Below are positions 39,006 to 48,375 of a DNA stretch of 64,000 nt, piece by piece (position 1 is the first letter of the stretch; each line of letters begins with the position of its first letter). The notes under the pieces were generated by a model that was not told the origin of the DNA, did not search any database, and saw only the letters and a list, made by a program, of their open reading frames with translations. Source of the DNA: Candidatus Colwellia aromaticivorans (GTDB taxonomy: Bacteria > Pseudomonadota > Gammaproteobacteria > Enterobacterales > Alteromonadaceae); the NCBI RefSeq assembly GCF_003333305.1, contig NZ_QOLD01000073.1, positions 62,001 through 126,000 on the forward strand, read 5' to 3'. A program made the translations under genes and the position numbers.

Positions 39006-40007
39006 CTAGGCACAAATACATTGATTGCGTCCAGAATTTTTAGCTTGATACAGTGCCTTATCTGCTTGTTCAAATAAGGTAGTCCACTCTGAAATGTTAT
39101 CGTTTTGAGCAATACCGATAGAAACCGAAATTGGTGGTAAATAAGTATTGGTGTCTTTTTGTTTTAACTTCATTATAGATATAGATATACGGATTTTTTC
39201 AGCGATGATTTTTGCCTCAGCAATAGCCGTGTTAGCCATTACGACCACAAACTCTTCACCGCCAAAGCGTACGGCAAGATCTTGCTCACCAATATTGTTT
39301 TGAATTGTTTTGGCTATACGCTGAATAACTTTGTCACCAATAAAATGGCCAAAGGTGTCATTAACCTTCTTAAAATGATCAATATCAATGGCTAATGAGG
39401 TATGAGTATCAGCGAGATCTAAATTTTGTAATTTTTCATCACAACCACGACGATTTAGCAAACCTGTTAATGAATCAACTAAGGCTTCTTGTCTTGAAGA
39501 AGAAAGTTTGTCTTTTAGTTGATTAATCTCTTGTTGTGTCGCAGTTAACTTTTGAGACAGTTCTTCATGTTGGGCTTTGGTGTTGTTTATCGTGTTAAAA
39601 AGATAACTAACAATATTGTCCATAGAGCTATTATTTTTTGACTTAGTTAAAATTTTATCTAACTTTTGTAAATTATTTACCGCTTTATCTTCGTTACTCA
39701 CTTGTTTACTGATTTGTTCTAGCGTTTTACTTAACGTTTCTTCAAAAGGAGCTAATACAGTATTTTCTACTTGTTGAGTAAGGGATACATAGCGTTTGAA
39801 TAAATCAGCCATAAAATCTGCGGTAATTAATTGTCCCTGTTGCAGCTTTTTATCTATAGCGGCCGATAACATTTCATTTTCATTGCTAATATAAAGATAT
39901 ATTACTGAATAATTTACGGGTGTTGGGGCAATTAAATGACTAGAGAGAAAGTCATGGGTATGCTCACTGAATTTAGAAGTTACTTGATAGTCATCTTCAA
40001 AAGACAT
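39006..40007 (-). CDS. Soluble diguanylate cyclase (GGEEF)
   Basis: The 333-residue protein has a helical N-terminal region (about 1-165, coiled coil 95-165) and a C-terminal GGDEF domain (about 170-333) with motif ARFGGEEFVVVM, the DFKKVND-type DHFKKVND segment and the turn DKALYQAK. The catalytic site is intact, so it should make cyclic di-GMP. The RXXD inhibition site is absent (GEQD at that place). No membrane segment is present. The N-terminal region is like that in other stand-alone marine gammaproteobacterial cyclases; its signal is unknown. Confidence 0.88.
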   Translation of the reverse strand: MSFEDDYQVTSKFSEHTHDFLSSHLIAPTPVNYSVIYLYISNENEMLSAAIDKKLQQGQLITADFMADLFKRYVSLTQQVENTVLAPFEETLSKTLEQISKQVSNEDKAVNNLQKLDKILTKSKNNSSMDNIVSYLFNTINNTKAQHEELSQKLTATQQEINQLKDKLSSSRQEALVDSLTGLLNRRGCDEKLQNLDLADTHTSLAIDIDHFKKVNDTFGHFIGDKVIQRIAKTIQNNIGEQDLAVRFGGEEFVVVMANTAIAEAKIIAEKIRISISIMKLKQKDTNTYLPPISVSIGIAQNDNISEWTTLFEQADKALYQAKNSGRNQCICA

Positions 40008-40169
40008 ATTTTATTCCTATACTCTTGATTTATTATTATAATGTCAGCTAACTACTTTAACTTCATCATTTGTGAGTGACAAGAGTAAAAGCAATAATAA
40101 TGTTACTTTATTAGACAAAAGTCTGGTGAAGCCTAGATAAATAACGTAAATCAGGCTAAGGAAGTTGTT

Positions 40170-40652
40170 TTGTTACAAAAAATCGCCATTTTTGTTGATG
40201 TACAAAATATTTATTACACCACGCGAGATGCCTATCATCGTCAATTTAATTATCGTTTATTGTGGCAAGAGTTGCTTGCTAAGGGCGATATAGTGCAGGC
40301 GACTGCTTATGCCATTGCGCGCAGTGATAATCAACAACATAAATTTCAAAAAGCGCTAAAACATATTGGTTTTGAGGTGAAACTAAAACCTTTTATCCAG
40401 CGCAGTGATGGTTCAGCCAAAGGTGACTGGGATGTTGGCATTACCATTGATATTATGACTGCGGCTGCGACGCAAGATATTGACACCATAGTACTGCTTT
40501 CTGGCGATGGCGATTTTGATATGCTGCTCCGTCATATTAAATCCGAATATAATGTGAATACGATTGTTTATGGTGTACCAAAATTAACAGCAAATTCACT
40601 GATTAATGCCACAGATGAGTATTATAAAATTGAGCAAAACTTATTGCTGTAA
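40170..40652 (+). CDS. NYN-domain (LabA/DUF88) predicted RNase
   Basis: The 160-residue protein is a single NYN domain, a PIN-like nuclease fold. Acidic residues expected for metal binding are in IFVDVQNIYY (Asp near 8), KGDWDVGITID (near 92) and LLSGDGDFDMLL (near 110). Start is TTG at 40170, chosen for the strong AAGGAAG ribosome site 6 bases upstream. It is divergent from the cyclase gene. LabA-like proteins act in RNA metabolism; substrate here is unknown. Confidence 0.8.
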   Translation: MLQKIAIFVDVQNIYYTTRDAYHRQFNYRLLWQELLAKGDIVQATAYAIARSDNQQHKFQKALKHIGFEVKLKPFIQRSDGSAKGDWDVGITIDIMTAAATQDIDTIVLLSGDGDFDMLLRHIKSEYNVNTIVYGVPKLTANSLINATDEYYKIEQNLLL

Positions 40653-40810
40653 CTATTACCTTTGTTGGAATTAAGGTATTAAATCAATTTTATTTTTTAT
40701 AAGATAAGCTAAACGATGTAACGACATAATAATAAACAGTAAATAATTCGAATAAGTACTTACATTTATTCACTTAAATAGTGAAGATAAAATGTTTAAA
40801 GGAGCTAACT

Positions 40811-42619
40811 TTGAAGAAAACTGATACCGGTAATTACCAACACTTTCTCAAGGTGGTTGACTGCCAACAAGCTTGTCCTGCTCATACCCCCGTCCCTGAA
40901 TATATCCGTTTAATTGCAGAAAAACGCTATACCGATGCTTATCTCCTTAATTGGGAGTCAAATGTATTTCCCGGAATTTTAGGGCGAGTATGTGACCGAC
41001 CTTGTGAGCCAGCTTGTCGTCGAGGTAGAGTTGAAGAAACGCCCGTGGCTATTTGTCGGTTAAAGCGTGTTGCCGCCGACAATAAAGAAGATATCTCCGC
41101 ATTTTTACCTAAAGCTCCTCGTAAAAAAAATGGCAAGCGTATTGCGCTTATTGGTGCTGGACCTGCCTCAATGACTGTCGCTAGAGATTTGTTACCCTTA
41201 GGTTATGATGTGGTCATGTTTGAGCGTGATGCTAAAGCAGGTGGCATGATGCGTAGCCAAATACCCGCCTTTCGTTTACCCGAAGCAGTCCTTGATGAAG
41301 AGTTAAATTATATAATAAATATGGGACTTGAATGTCATTTTGGGGAAGAAATTTCCTCGCTAGACAAATTATTACAAGCCAACTTTGATGCTATATTTGT
41401 TGGCACAGGTGCACCCAATGGTCGATGGTTGAAAATCCCTGGCCATGATCAGCTTGATGAAAAATCTGAGTACGCCCAAATTGACACGGGCATAAATTGG
41501 TTAGCAAAGGTTTCTTTTGAACATCTACAGTATGATGAAAATACTCCCGCGCCTAAAAAAGTAGTTGTGCTTGGTGGAGGTAATACCGCAATGGATTGCT
41601 GTCGTACTGCGAAAAGATTGGGCGCAGAAGAAGTAACCGTATTAGTGCGTTCAAGTTTTGAGACGATGAAAGCTTCTCCTTGGGAAAAAGAAGATGCCGC
41701 AGCCGAAGGCATTACCATTTTGCCTAATTACAATCCGTTAGAATATAAACTTGAACAGGGAAGATTAGTTGCGGTGCTGTTTGAACAAGTTGAATCTGTC
41801 TATGACAAAGTGGGTAATCGCACCTTGCAAGCAACAGGTGAAACCTTACTGGTTGAATGTGATCAAGTGTTAGTTGCGGTAGGTCAAGATACAGCCTTTG
41901 AATGGATTGAGCGCGATATTGGTATTTCCTTTAATCAATGGGGTAGGCCGAAAGTTAATAGTCACTCTCTGCAATCGACATTACCTACGGTATTTTTTGG
42001 TGGTGATGCGGCTTTTGGTCCTAAAAACATCATATCGGCAGTGGCTAATGGTCATCAAGTGGCTATTTCAATTGATTTGTTTTGTCAAAATGCCGATCCC
42101 ATTGAGGACAGATCTGATACCAGTTTTAATCTCATCAGTCAAAAAATGGGCATTCATGAATGGAGTTACCAAAGTGGTATTGATCACCAAGAACGCAATC
42201 TAGTTCCGCATATAGCGTGGGATGAAGCAGTTAAAACATTAACCACTGAAGTTGAGTTGGGTTTTGATGAACAGCTTGCTTTAGCCGAAGCTAGTCGTTG
42301 TTTGAATTGCGATGTACATACGGTATTTACCGAAAGCACCTGCATTGAATGTTCTGCTTGTGAAGATGTTTGCCCAATGGATTGTATTAATTTTGTTGAA
42401 GAAGAAAGTGAAGATGCGCAAATGGTAAAACAGTTTAGGGTATCAGAATTAAATACCGAACAAAGTCTATTGGTGTCGGCACCATTAAAAACGGGCCATA
42501 TTATGGTGAAAGACGAAGATGTTTGTTTACATTGTGGTTTGTGTGCAGAGCGCTGCCCAACAGGTGCTTGGGATATGAAAAAGCTATTAATCAATAATAT
42601 AAATGCCACGATAAAGTAG
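40811..42619 (+). CDS. GltD-like NAD(P)H/ferredoxin flavoprotein with two extra 4Fe-4S clusters
   Basis: The 602-residue protein resembles the small subunit of glutamate synthase. N-terminal cysteines (CQQACPAHTP near 19; CDRPCEPACRRG near 61) bind a 4Fe-4S cluster; a FAD site IALIGAGPASMTVARDLLP follows (near 112), then a NAD(P)H site VVVLGGGNTAMDCCRTAKRL (near 255). The C-terminus carries a two-cluster ferredoxin domain (CIECSACEDVCP from 511; CLHCGLCAERCP from 572). Start is TTG at 40811 because AAAGGAG lies just upstream; a GTG at 40781 is less likely. It heads the korAB-like operon and is the likely electron exit to NAD(P). Confidence 0.8.
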   Translation: MKKTDTGNYQHFLKVVDCQQACPAHTPVPEYIRLIAEKRYTDAYLLNWESNVFPGILGRVCDRPCEPACRRGRVEETPVAICRLKRVAADNKEDISAFLPKAPRKKNGKRIALIGAGPASMTVARDLLPLGYDVVMFERDAKAGGMMRSQIPAFRLPEAVLDEELNYIINMGLECHFGEEISSLDKLLQANFDAIFVGTGAPNGRWLKIPGHDQLDEKSEYAQIDTGINWLAKVSFEHLQYDENTPAPKKVVVLGGGNTAMDCCRTAKRLGAEEVTVLVRSSFETMKASPWEKEDAAAEGITILPNYNPLEYKLEQGRLVAVLFEQVESVYDKVGNRTLQATGETLLVECDQVLVAVGQDTAFEWIERDIGISFNQWGRPKVNSHSLQSTLPTVFFGGDAAFGPKNIISAVANGHQVAISIDLFCQNADPIEDRSDTSFNLISQKMGIHEWSYQSGIDHQERNLVPHIAWDEAVKTLTTEVELGFDEQLALAEASRCLNCDVHTVFTESTCIECSACEDVCPMDCINFVEEESEDAQMVKQFRVSELNTEQSLLVSAPLKTGHIMVKDEDVCLHCGLCAERCPTGAWDMKKLLINNINATIK

Positions 42620-42645
42620 CGTTAACATTAAGTAAGGTAGAACGT

Positions 42646-44523
42646 ATGACTGATAACCTAGCTATTAGCGATGATAAAACATCATCACAGCAGATAATAA
42701 ATGAGTTTGTAGTGCGCTTTGCTAATACCAACGGAACCGGCTCTGCCAGTGCTAACAATATGTTTGCAAAGGCTATTTCACGAATGGGTATTCCGGTAAG
42801 TGCCAAGAATATTTTTCCGTCAAATATTCAAGGTATGCCAACGTGGTACGAAGTTAGAATTTCACAAAAAAATTATTTGGGACGACGTGGCGGTAAAGCT
42901 GAAATGATCGTTGCCATGAATGCTCAAAGTCTCAATGATGATATTAATACAGTAAAAACGGGCGGCTACATACTTTATGATTCAAGCCGAGCTTTATCAG
43001 ATAATCAAATCCGTTCGGATATTAATTATTTAGGCATGCCAATATCAAATATTTGCCTTAAAGAGTATCGTGATCCAAGGCAAAGGCAATTATTCAAAAA
43101 TGTTATTTATGTGGGTGCACTAGCGGCATTATTATGTATGGATTTTGCTTTACTAAAGGCATTGGTTCGCGACCAGTTCAAAGGTAAAGAAAAGCTTATA
43201 ACGCCTAATATATATGCCTTAGAACTCGGTTATCAATATGCGAATGAACACTTTATATGCCCATTAGCAATTAAAGTTGAAAGTCGTGACTTAATTGATA
43301 ATCGGATATTGGTTGATGGTAACACTGCGGTTGGTCTTGGTGCTGTGTATGGTGGTGCTACGGTGGTTGGTTGGTATCCAATTACGCCTTCTACCTCGGT
43401 TATTGAAAAATTTTCCAGCTATTGTCATCGTTTACGAATTGACCCCGCGAGTGGCAAAAAAAATTATGCCATCATACAAGTCGAAGATGAATTAGCCGCA
43501 ATAGGTGTTGCAATAGGTGCCGGTTGGAATGGTGCTAGAGCGTTTACTGCGACGTCTGGTCCCGGTGTGTCATTAATGACCGAATTTTTAGGGCTCGCTT
43601 ACTTTACAGAAGTTCCCATGGTATTGGTGAATGTTCAACGTTCTGGTCCCTCAACTGGTATGCCAACACGTACACAGCAATCTGATATTTTGGCCTGTGC
43701 TTATGCTTCACATGGTGATACTAAGCAAATATTGTTATTTCCACACAGTCCCACTGAATGTTTTGATTTTAGTGCGCAAGCATTTGATATAGCTGAGCAA
43801 CTACAAACACCGGTTATCATAATGAGTGATTTAGATTTGGGCATGAATGAGCACTTGTCAGAAGCGTTTTCTTGGCAAGATGATAAACGCTACGACCAGG
43901 GTAAGGTCTTAACGGCTGAACAACTTGATGAAGTTGAAGTTTTTGGTCGCTATTTAGATGTAGATGATGACGGTATTTGTTATCGCACTTTACCAGGAAC
44001 TCACCCAGAGAAAGGCGCTTTCTTTAATCGTGGTACCTCACGTAATCGCTTTGCTGGCTATACAGAAAAATCTGCCGACTATGTCGATAACATGGAGCGT
44101 TTAACGAAGAAGTTTAATTCAGCTATTAAATTTTTACCTGAGCCAGAAATACAACAAGGCAAGAAAACAGCACCATTGGCACTAATATATTTTGGCACTA
44201 GCAGCCATCCAATTGCTGAGGCAATTGATCAATTACAAGAGCAAGGATTAGCCACTGATACTCTACGAATTAAAGCTTTTCCTTTTCATCAACAAATAGA
44301 GCAGTTTATTGATGAACACTGCCTTAAGAACAAGCAAGTGTTTGTGATAGAGCAAAATCGCGATGCTCAAATGAAAAGTTTACTGGTGAATGAATTACAG
44401 ATAGATCCAAATAAACTGACCAGTATTTTAAATTTTGATGGTTTACCAATCACCAGTGACTTTATTGTGCAAACAGTGTTGGCACAGTTAGCATCACCTC
44501 AATTAAACAAAAAAGTGGGTTAA
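42646..44523 (+). CDS. korA: 2-Oxoacid:acceptor oxidoreductase, fused gamma-alpha subunit
   Basis: The 625-residue protein fuses a gamma domain (about 14-200; NTNGTGSASANNMFAKA) to an alpha domain (about 220-610; VVGWYPITPSTSVIEKF and VQRSGPSTGMPTRTQQSD), the layout of 2-oxoglutarate:ferredoxin oxidoreductase KorA. With KorB it would decarboxylate a 2-oxoacid to the acyl-CoA and pass electrons to iron-sulfur centres. 2-Oxoglutarate is the most likely substrate from the fusion type, but pyruvate or branched acids are not excluded. It follows the flavoprotein by 26 bp. Confidence 0.8.
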   Translation: MTDNLAISDDKTSSQQIINEFVVRFANTNGTGSASANNMFAKAISRMGIPVSAKNIFPSNIQGMPTWYEVRISQKNYLGRRGGKAEMIVAMNAQSLNDDINTVKTGGYILYDSSRALSDNQIRSDINYLGMPISNICLKEYRDPRQRQLFKNVIYVGALAALLCMDFALLKALVRDQFKGKEKLITPNIYALELGYQYANEHFICPLAIKVESRDLIDNRILVDGNTAVGLGAVYGGATVVGWYPITPSTSVIEKFSSYCHRLRIDPASGKKNYAIIQVEDELAAIGVAIGAGWNGARAFTATSGPGVSLMTEFLGLAYFTEVPMVLVNVQRSGPSTGMPTRTQQSDILACAYASHGDTKQILLFPHSPTECFDFSAQAFDIAEQLQTPVIIMSDLDLGMNEHLSEAFSWQDDKRYDQGKVLTAEQLDEVEVFGRYLDVDDDGICYRTLPGTHPEKGAFFNRGTSRNRFAGYTEKSADYVDNMERLTKKFNSAIKFLPEPEIQQGKKTAPLALIYFGTSSHPIAEAIDQLQEQGLATDTLRIKAFPFHQQIEQFIDEHCLKNKQVFVIEQNRDAQMKSLLVNELQIDPNKLTSILNFDGLPITSDFIVQTVLAQLASPQLNKKVG

Positions 44524-44531
44524 TCAGTCAT

Positions 44532-44565
44532 AACCCTCCTCGTGGGCAATTATTTGCCTAGGGTT
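44532..44565 (+). promoter_or_regulatory. Intercistronic hairpin between korA and korB
   Basis: A two-tier stem (AACCCT/AGGGTT outside, GGCAA/TTGCC inside) stands in the 81-bp gap between the two subunit genes. There is no T-run, so it is more likely an mRNA processing or stability element than a full terminator. Confidence 0.4.
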
Positions 44566-44604
44566 TAGAATTTTATATAGTAAAAATAGTTTAAAGGAAT
44601 AGGT

Positions 44605-45657
44605 ATGAGTTTTATTAAATCAACTTTTCGCCATCCGCGTCTTCCTGTTAATGATTTAGGGTTAACATATAGAGATTACGAGGGCGCACTCTCAACCCTT
44701 TGTGCAGGTTGTGGTCATGACTCTTTAACTGCGGCGATCATACAGGCCTGTCATGAATTATCAATTGAGCCTCACAAAGTTGCTAAAATGTCAGGAATAG
44801 GCTGTTCTTCGAAAGCACCTAATTACTTTCTCAATAAAGCGCATGGTTTTAACTCCGTACATGGCCGTATGCCGTCAGTGACTACGGGGGCTAATTTAGC
44901 CAATCAAGAATTACTCTATTTAGCCATGTCAGGTGATGGTGACAGTGCTTCTATTGGTTTTGGGCAATTTGCTCATGTAGTGCGCAGACAATTAAATATG
45001 GTATACATGGTCGCTAATAATGGGGTTTATGGACTAACTAAAGGTCAATTAGCAGCCACTGCCGATAAAGGCGTTAGAAACAAAGGCGGGGATTTAAGTT
45101 TATTTAACGATATTGATTTATGTGTCACGGCACTGCAGTTAGGGGCAAGCTTTGTTGCTCGAAGTTTTTCTGGAGATAAACAACAGCTTGTACCGCTAAT
45201 AAAAGCAGCCATAAGTCATAAAGGTTTTGCTTTCATTGATATTATTTCGCCATGTGTAACCTTTAACAACCATGCTGGCTCTACTCGTTCATATGACTAT
45301 GTGCATGATCATGTTACTACAGGTGCTATTGCTGATTTTGTGCCCGTGAAAACAGAAATCACTAGTAGCGGTGATAGTGCAGAATGTGAAGACGTTTGTT
45401 TGCATGATGGCTCTATTATGCGTATTCAAAAAGTTGATGAAGGTTACGACAGCACTAATGCTAGTCAAGCTATTATGGATATTGAACGACATAAGCAAGA
45501 CGGAAAAATATTAACAGGGCTTTTTTATTTAGAGCCTACTGCCAGTGATTATCATGAAATCAACGATACCAATGACACGCCATTGAATCAGTTAGATCAA
45601 GATGCTCTTTGTCCTGGCAGCCGTGTGTTAAACGGAATTAATGAAAGTTTTCGATGA
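44605..45657 (+). CDS. korB: 2-Oxoacid:acceptor oxidoreductase, beta subunit
   Basis: The 350-residue beta subunit binds thiamine diphosphate and one 4Fe-4S cluster. LCAGCGHDSL near 31, GIGCSSKAPNYF near 67 and the Cys in SPCVTFNNH near 217 supply cluster ligands. The thiamine site is MSGDGDSASIGF (near 112) with VANNGVYGLTKGQ (near 138). An AAAGGA ribosome site lies 7 bases before the ATG. It closes the three-gene operon. Confidence 0.82.
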   Translation: MSFIKSTFRHPRLPVNDLGLTYRDYEGALSTLCAGCGHDSLTAAIIQACHELSIEPHKVAKMSGIGCSSKAPNYFLNKAHGFNSVHGRMPSVTTGANLANQELLYLAMSGDGDSASIGFGQFAHVVRRQLNMVYMVANNGVYGLTKGQLAATADKGVRNKGGDLSLFNDIDLCVTALQLGASFVARSFSGDKQQLVPLIKAAISHKGFAFIDIISPCVTFNNHAGSTRSYDYVHDHVTTGAIADFVPVKTEITSSGDSAECEDVCLHDGSIMRIQKVDEGYDSTNASQAIMDIERHKQDGKILTGLFYLEPTASDYHEINDTNDTPLNQLDQDALCPGSRVLNGINESFR

Positions 45658-46008
45658 TAAGGTAGCTCATTAATAAGTTAATCACCTAGTGTTATAAGAG
45701 AAAAGATAGTATCCCGACGTATTAATAGCATTAAAAAGTAGTGAGGTTACTTGATCTTTCCCTCTATTTCTTAATAATAAAAACAGGTTTACTAGGGGCT
45801 GTTGATCTTTCGAGATTGTTTTTACAGCAATTTGTTGGGTATTTATACCATTTACATTAATTAAGGTTACAAAATTCAATGATAATAAATGCTCAAGAAC
45901 AAGGCGCTTGATTGAGTAATAGCTGGCTATTGGGATTGAAAGCAACGATGTTATTGGATATTTAAGCCATTTGAAAATGATCACTTAGTTAGTGTAATTG
46001 GTATTATA
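45658..46008. other. Gap with an insertion-sequence-like end and a repeat
   Basis: After korB about 130 bp show no recognisable gene. At 45792-45813 is the second copy of the TGTTGATCTTTCGA motif. From 45842 a family 2 repeat runs up to the truncated Bax-like gene. A minus-strand open frame at 45682-45984 covers the repeat and gives no recognisable protein. Confidence 0.5.
45842..46008. repeat. Palindromic interspersed repeat, family 2, copy 2
   Basis: It matches 11634-11799 in reverse orientation: on the minus strand CACTAACTAAGTGATCATTT, CAATAACATCGTTGCTTTCA and CAATCAAGCGCCTTGTTC are nearly identical. Its right end (ATTGGTATTAT) abuts the surviving part of the Bax-like gene. Confidence 0.75.
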
Positions 46009-46426
46009 CAAGGCAGAGCCTTTGTCATGTGGTTGGGCAACTTCTAGGTTTACAGAAGAAGGTAATGCTTTTTTTGGGCAATGGGATTTTTCAGGTAACG
46101 GCATGGTACCGAAGCAACAACGAAAAGAACTGGGCAATTATGGATTAGCACGTTTTGACAGTCCGTTAGCCTCTGTTGAAGGTTATATGCTAAATATTAA
46201 CATTACTTCTGCCTATCAAAAGTTACGAAATTTACGTGCAAAATTACGACAAGAAAATAAACCAATATCAGGTTTAGTGTTAGCTGGTACATTAGATAAA
46301 TATTCAGAACGTGGTCAAGTCTACATTGATAGTATCCGCTCAATGATTCGCTACAATAAATTACAAGATGTTGATAATGCTTATCTTAGTAATAATACTT
46401 TAATTGAGCTGACAGCACCTAAATAA
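46009..46426 (+). pseudogene. 5'-truncated Bax-like glucosaminidase
   Basis: From the end of the repeat an open frame of about 139 codons reads CGWATSRFTEEGNAFFGQWD, then MVPKQQR, ASVEGYMLNINITSAYQKLR and KYSERGQVYIDSIRSMIRYN. This is the C-terminal half of a Bax-type peptidoglycan glucosaminidase (full length about 270). The catalytic Glu, normally in LESGW, is lost: the junction reads LSCGW. No start codon with a ribosome site is present. The remaining frame has no stop, so the break is recent or the fragment is still translated. The 3' end is followed by a terminator shared with amtB. Confidence 0.7.
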
Positions 46427-46465
46427 ACTTAAAATATCATTAAGATGCTAAGCGTTTTAATGAAA

Positions 46466-46496
46466 ATAAAAAAGCAGCTAAATCGCTGCTTTTTTT
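46466..46496. terminator. Bidirectional rho-independent terminator
   Basis: Stem AGCAGC/GCTGCT (46473-46478 and 46485-46490), 6-base loop, with A-run on the left and seven T on the right. It lies between the Bax-like remnant and the convergent amtB gene and can serve both. Confidence 0.85.
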
Positions 46497-46531
46497 AGTT
46501 AATAAAGGGATATTATTTATCTCCTTTATTG

Positions 46532-47812
46532 TTAACCTCGAGTAAACTCTGGGTAGGCTTCCATACCACAATCACTAATATCAACACCTTCGTATTCTTC
46601 TTCTGCACTTACACGGATACCAATAACCTTTTTCAAAGCATACCATACAACAAAACTAGTACAGAATACCCAAACAAAGATAGTTGCCGCGCCAATTAAC
46701 TGACCACTAAAGCTAGCACCTGAATTAGTAATTGGCACAATAAGTAAACCAAAGAAACCAACCACACCATGTACTGAGATAGCCCCTACTGGATCATCAA
46801 TTTTAATTTTATCAAGTGCAATAATCGATATAACAACAATAACACCTGCAATAGCACCGAAAATAGTCGCTTGTAATGGCGAAGGCGTTGAAGGCTCAGC
46901 AGTTATCGCAACCAAACCAGCTAACGCGCCATTTAATGTCATGGTTAAGTCAGCTTTCTTATATAAAATTTTAGCAAAAACTAGCGCAGCAATTGCACCA
47001 GCAGCAGCAGCAGCATTAGTGTTTAAAAATACCATTGCAACTGAGTTAGCACTATTGATGTCTGCAAGTTTTAATACTGAACCACCGTTAAAACCAAACC
47101 AACCCATCCATAAAATGAATGTACCTAACGTAGCCATAGGCAAGTTAGCACCAGGAATAGCATTTACTTTACCGTCTTTAGAATATTTACCTTTACGAGC
47201 GCCAAGTAGTAAAACGCCAGCTAATGCCGCTGAAGCACCTGCCATATGAACAATACCAGAACCTGCAAAATCAGAGAAACCAAGGTCACCTAATGTATAC
47301 ATACCAAAAACAGCATCACCATTCCAAGTCCAAGAACCTTCCATTGGGTATATAAAACCTGTTAAAACTACGGTAAAAGCTAAGAAAGCCCAAAGTTTCA
47401 TACGCTCTGCAACTGCGCCAGATACAATTGACATAGCTGTTGCAACAAATACTACTTGGAAGAAGAAGTCTGAAGCATTTGAGTATACTGCACCGCCATC
47501 AAAACCAGCTTCAGCAGACTCAGCTAATACTGCGCCAACTAACGCTTCAGCATCACTTGCACCATCAAGTGCAATACCATTTAAAAATACACCGCCGCCG
47601 TACATGATGTCGTAACCAACAACTAAATACATAATACAAGCGATAGCATACAAGGCTACGTTCTTTGTTAAAATTTCAGTGGTATTTTTAGCTCTTACTA
47701 AACCGGCTTCTAGCATAGAAAAGCCAGCAGCCATCCACATGACTAACGCACCACAGATAAGAAAATAAAAAGTATCCATGGCATATTGAAGTTGAAAAAT
47801 ATTCTGTTCCAT
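46532..47812 (-). CDS. amtB: Ammonium transporter AmtB
   Basis: AmtB is a trimeric channel for ammonium uptake. The 426-residue protein has eleven membrane segments and motifs such as AAGFSMLEAGLVRAKN near 28, AGSGIVHMAGASAALAG near 183 (pore His) and GTFILWMGWFGFNGGS near 230. The C-terminal tail (EEEYEGVDISDCGMEAYPEF) is the part that binds GlnK. The start is a typical one for forms without a long signal peptide. It follows glnK by 11 bp. Confidence 0.95.
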   Translation of the reverse strand: MEQNIFQLQYAMDTFYFLICGALVMWMAAGFSMLEAGLVRAKNTTEILTKNVALYAIACIMYLVVGYDIMYGGGVFLNGIALDGASDAEALVGAVLAESAEAGFDGGAVYSNASDFFFQVVFVATAMSIVSGAVAERMKLWAFLAFTVVLTGFIYPMEGSWTWNGDAVFGMYTLGDLGFSDFAGSGIVHMAGASAALAGVLLLGARKGKYSKDGKVNAIPGANLPMATLGTFILWMGWFGFNGGSVLKLADINSANSVAMVFLNTNAAAAAGAIAALVFAKILYKKADLTMTLNGALAGLVAITAEPSTPSPLQATIFGAIAGVIVVISIIALDKIKIDDPVGAISVHGVVGFFGLLIVPITNSGASFSGQLIGAATIFVWVFCTSFVVWYALKKVIGIRVSAEEEYEGVDISDCGMEAYPEFTRG

Positions 47813-47823
47813 TATGTTTATCC

Positions 47824-48171
<348 letters not shown>

Positions 48172-48209
48172 CTATTTATTGTATTCATTAAATGCTTTGA
48201 ACATTACAA

Positions 48210-48226
48210 TACAATTCATATGCCAA
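48210..48226 (-). promoter_or_regulatory. Sigma-54-like promoter of glnK-amtB
   Basis: On the minus strand TTGGCATATGAATTGTA has TGGCA at -24 and TTGT at -12 with the required spacing; the usual final GC is GT. An inverted pair TGCACC (48287-48292) and GGTGCA (48330-48335) upstream could be NtrC half-sites, although they are farther apart than in a standard site. Nitrogen control of glnK-amtB by NtrC is well known in relatives. Confidence 0.55.
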
Positions 48227-48375
48227 AAATAATAAACATTTTAAATCAATAAGTTAGCCTAATTAGTTTAATAATAAAAATGTAAGTGCACCAAAATAGC
48301 ACTGTAATATTTACCTAGCGTTTTGATTTGGTGCATCCTTTGATAAGTTCATGATATTCGAAAAGAAGGAGTTGT

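Noticed and set aside
42184-42609. Minus-strand open frame of 141 codons over the ferredoxin end of the GltD-like gene
   Set aside because: It is antisense to a cysteine-cluster region with clear function; the predicted protein is serine-rich noise.
45682-45984. Minus-strand open frame of 100 codons after korB
   Set aside because: About half of it is family 2 repeat sequence, and the rest has no recognisable domain, start signal or conserved context. It might include transposase debris but cannot be supported as a gene.
48287-48335. Standard 17-bp NtrC site
   Set aside because: The TGCACC and GGTGCA halves are about 38 bp apart rather than 5; kept only as a possible split arrangement.
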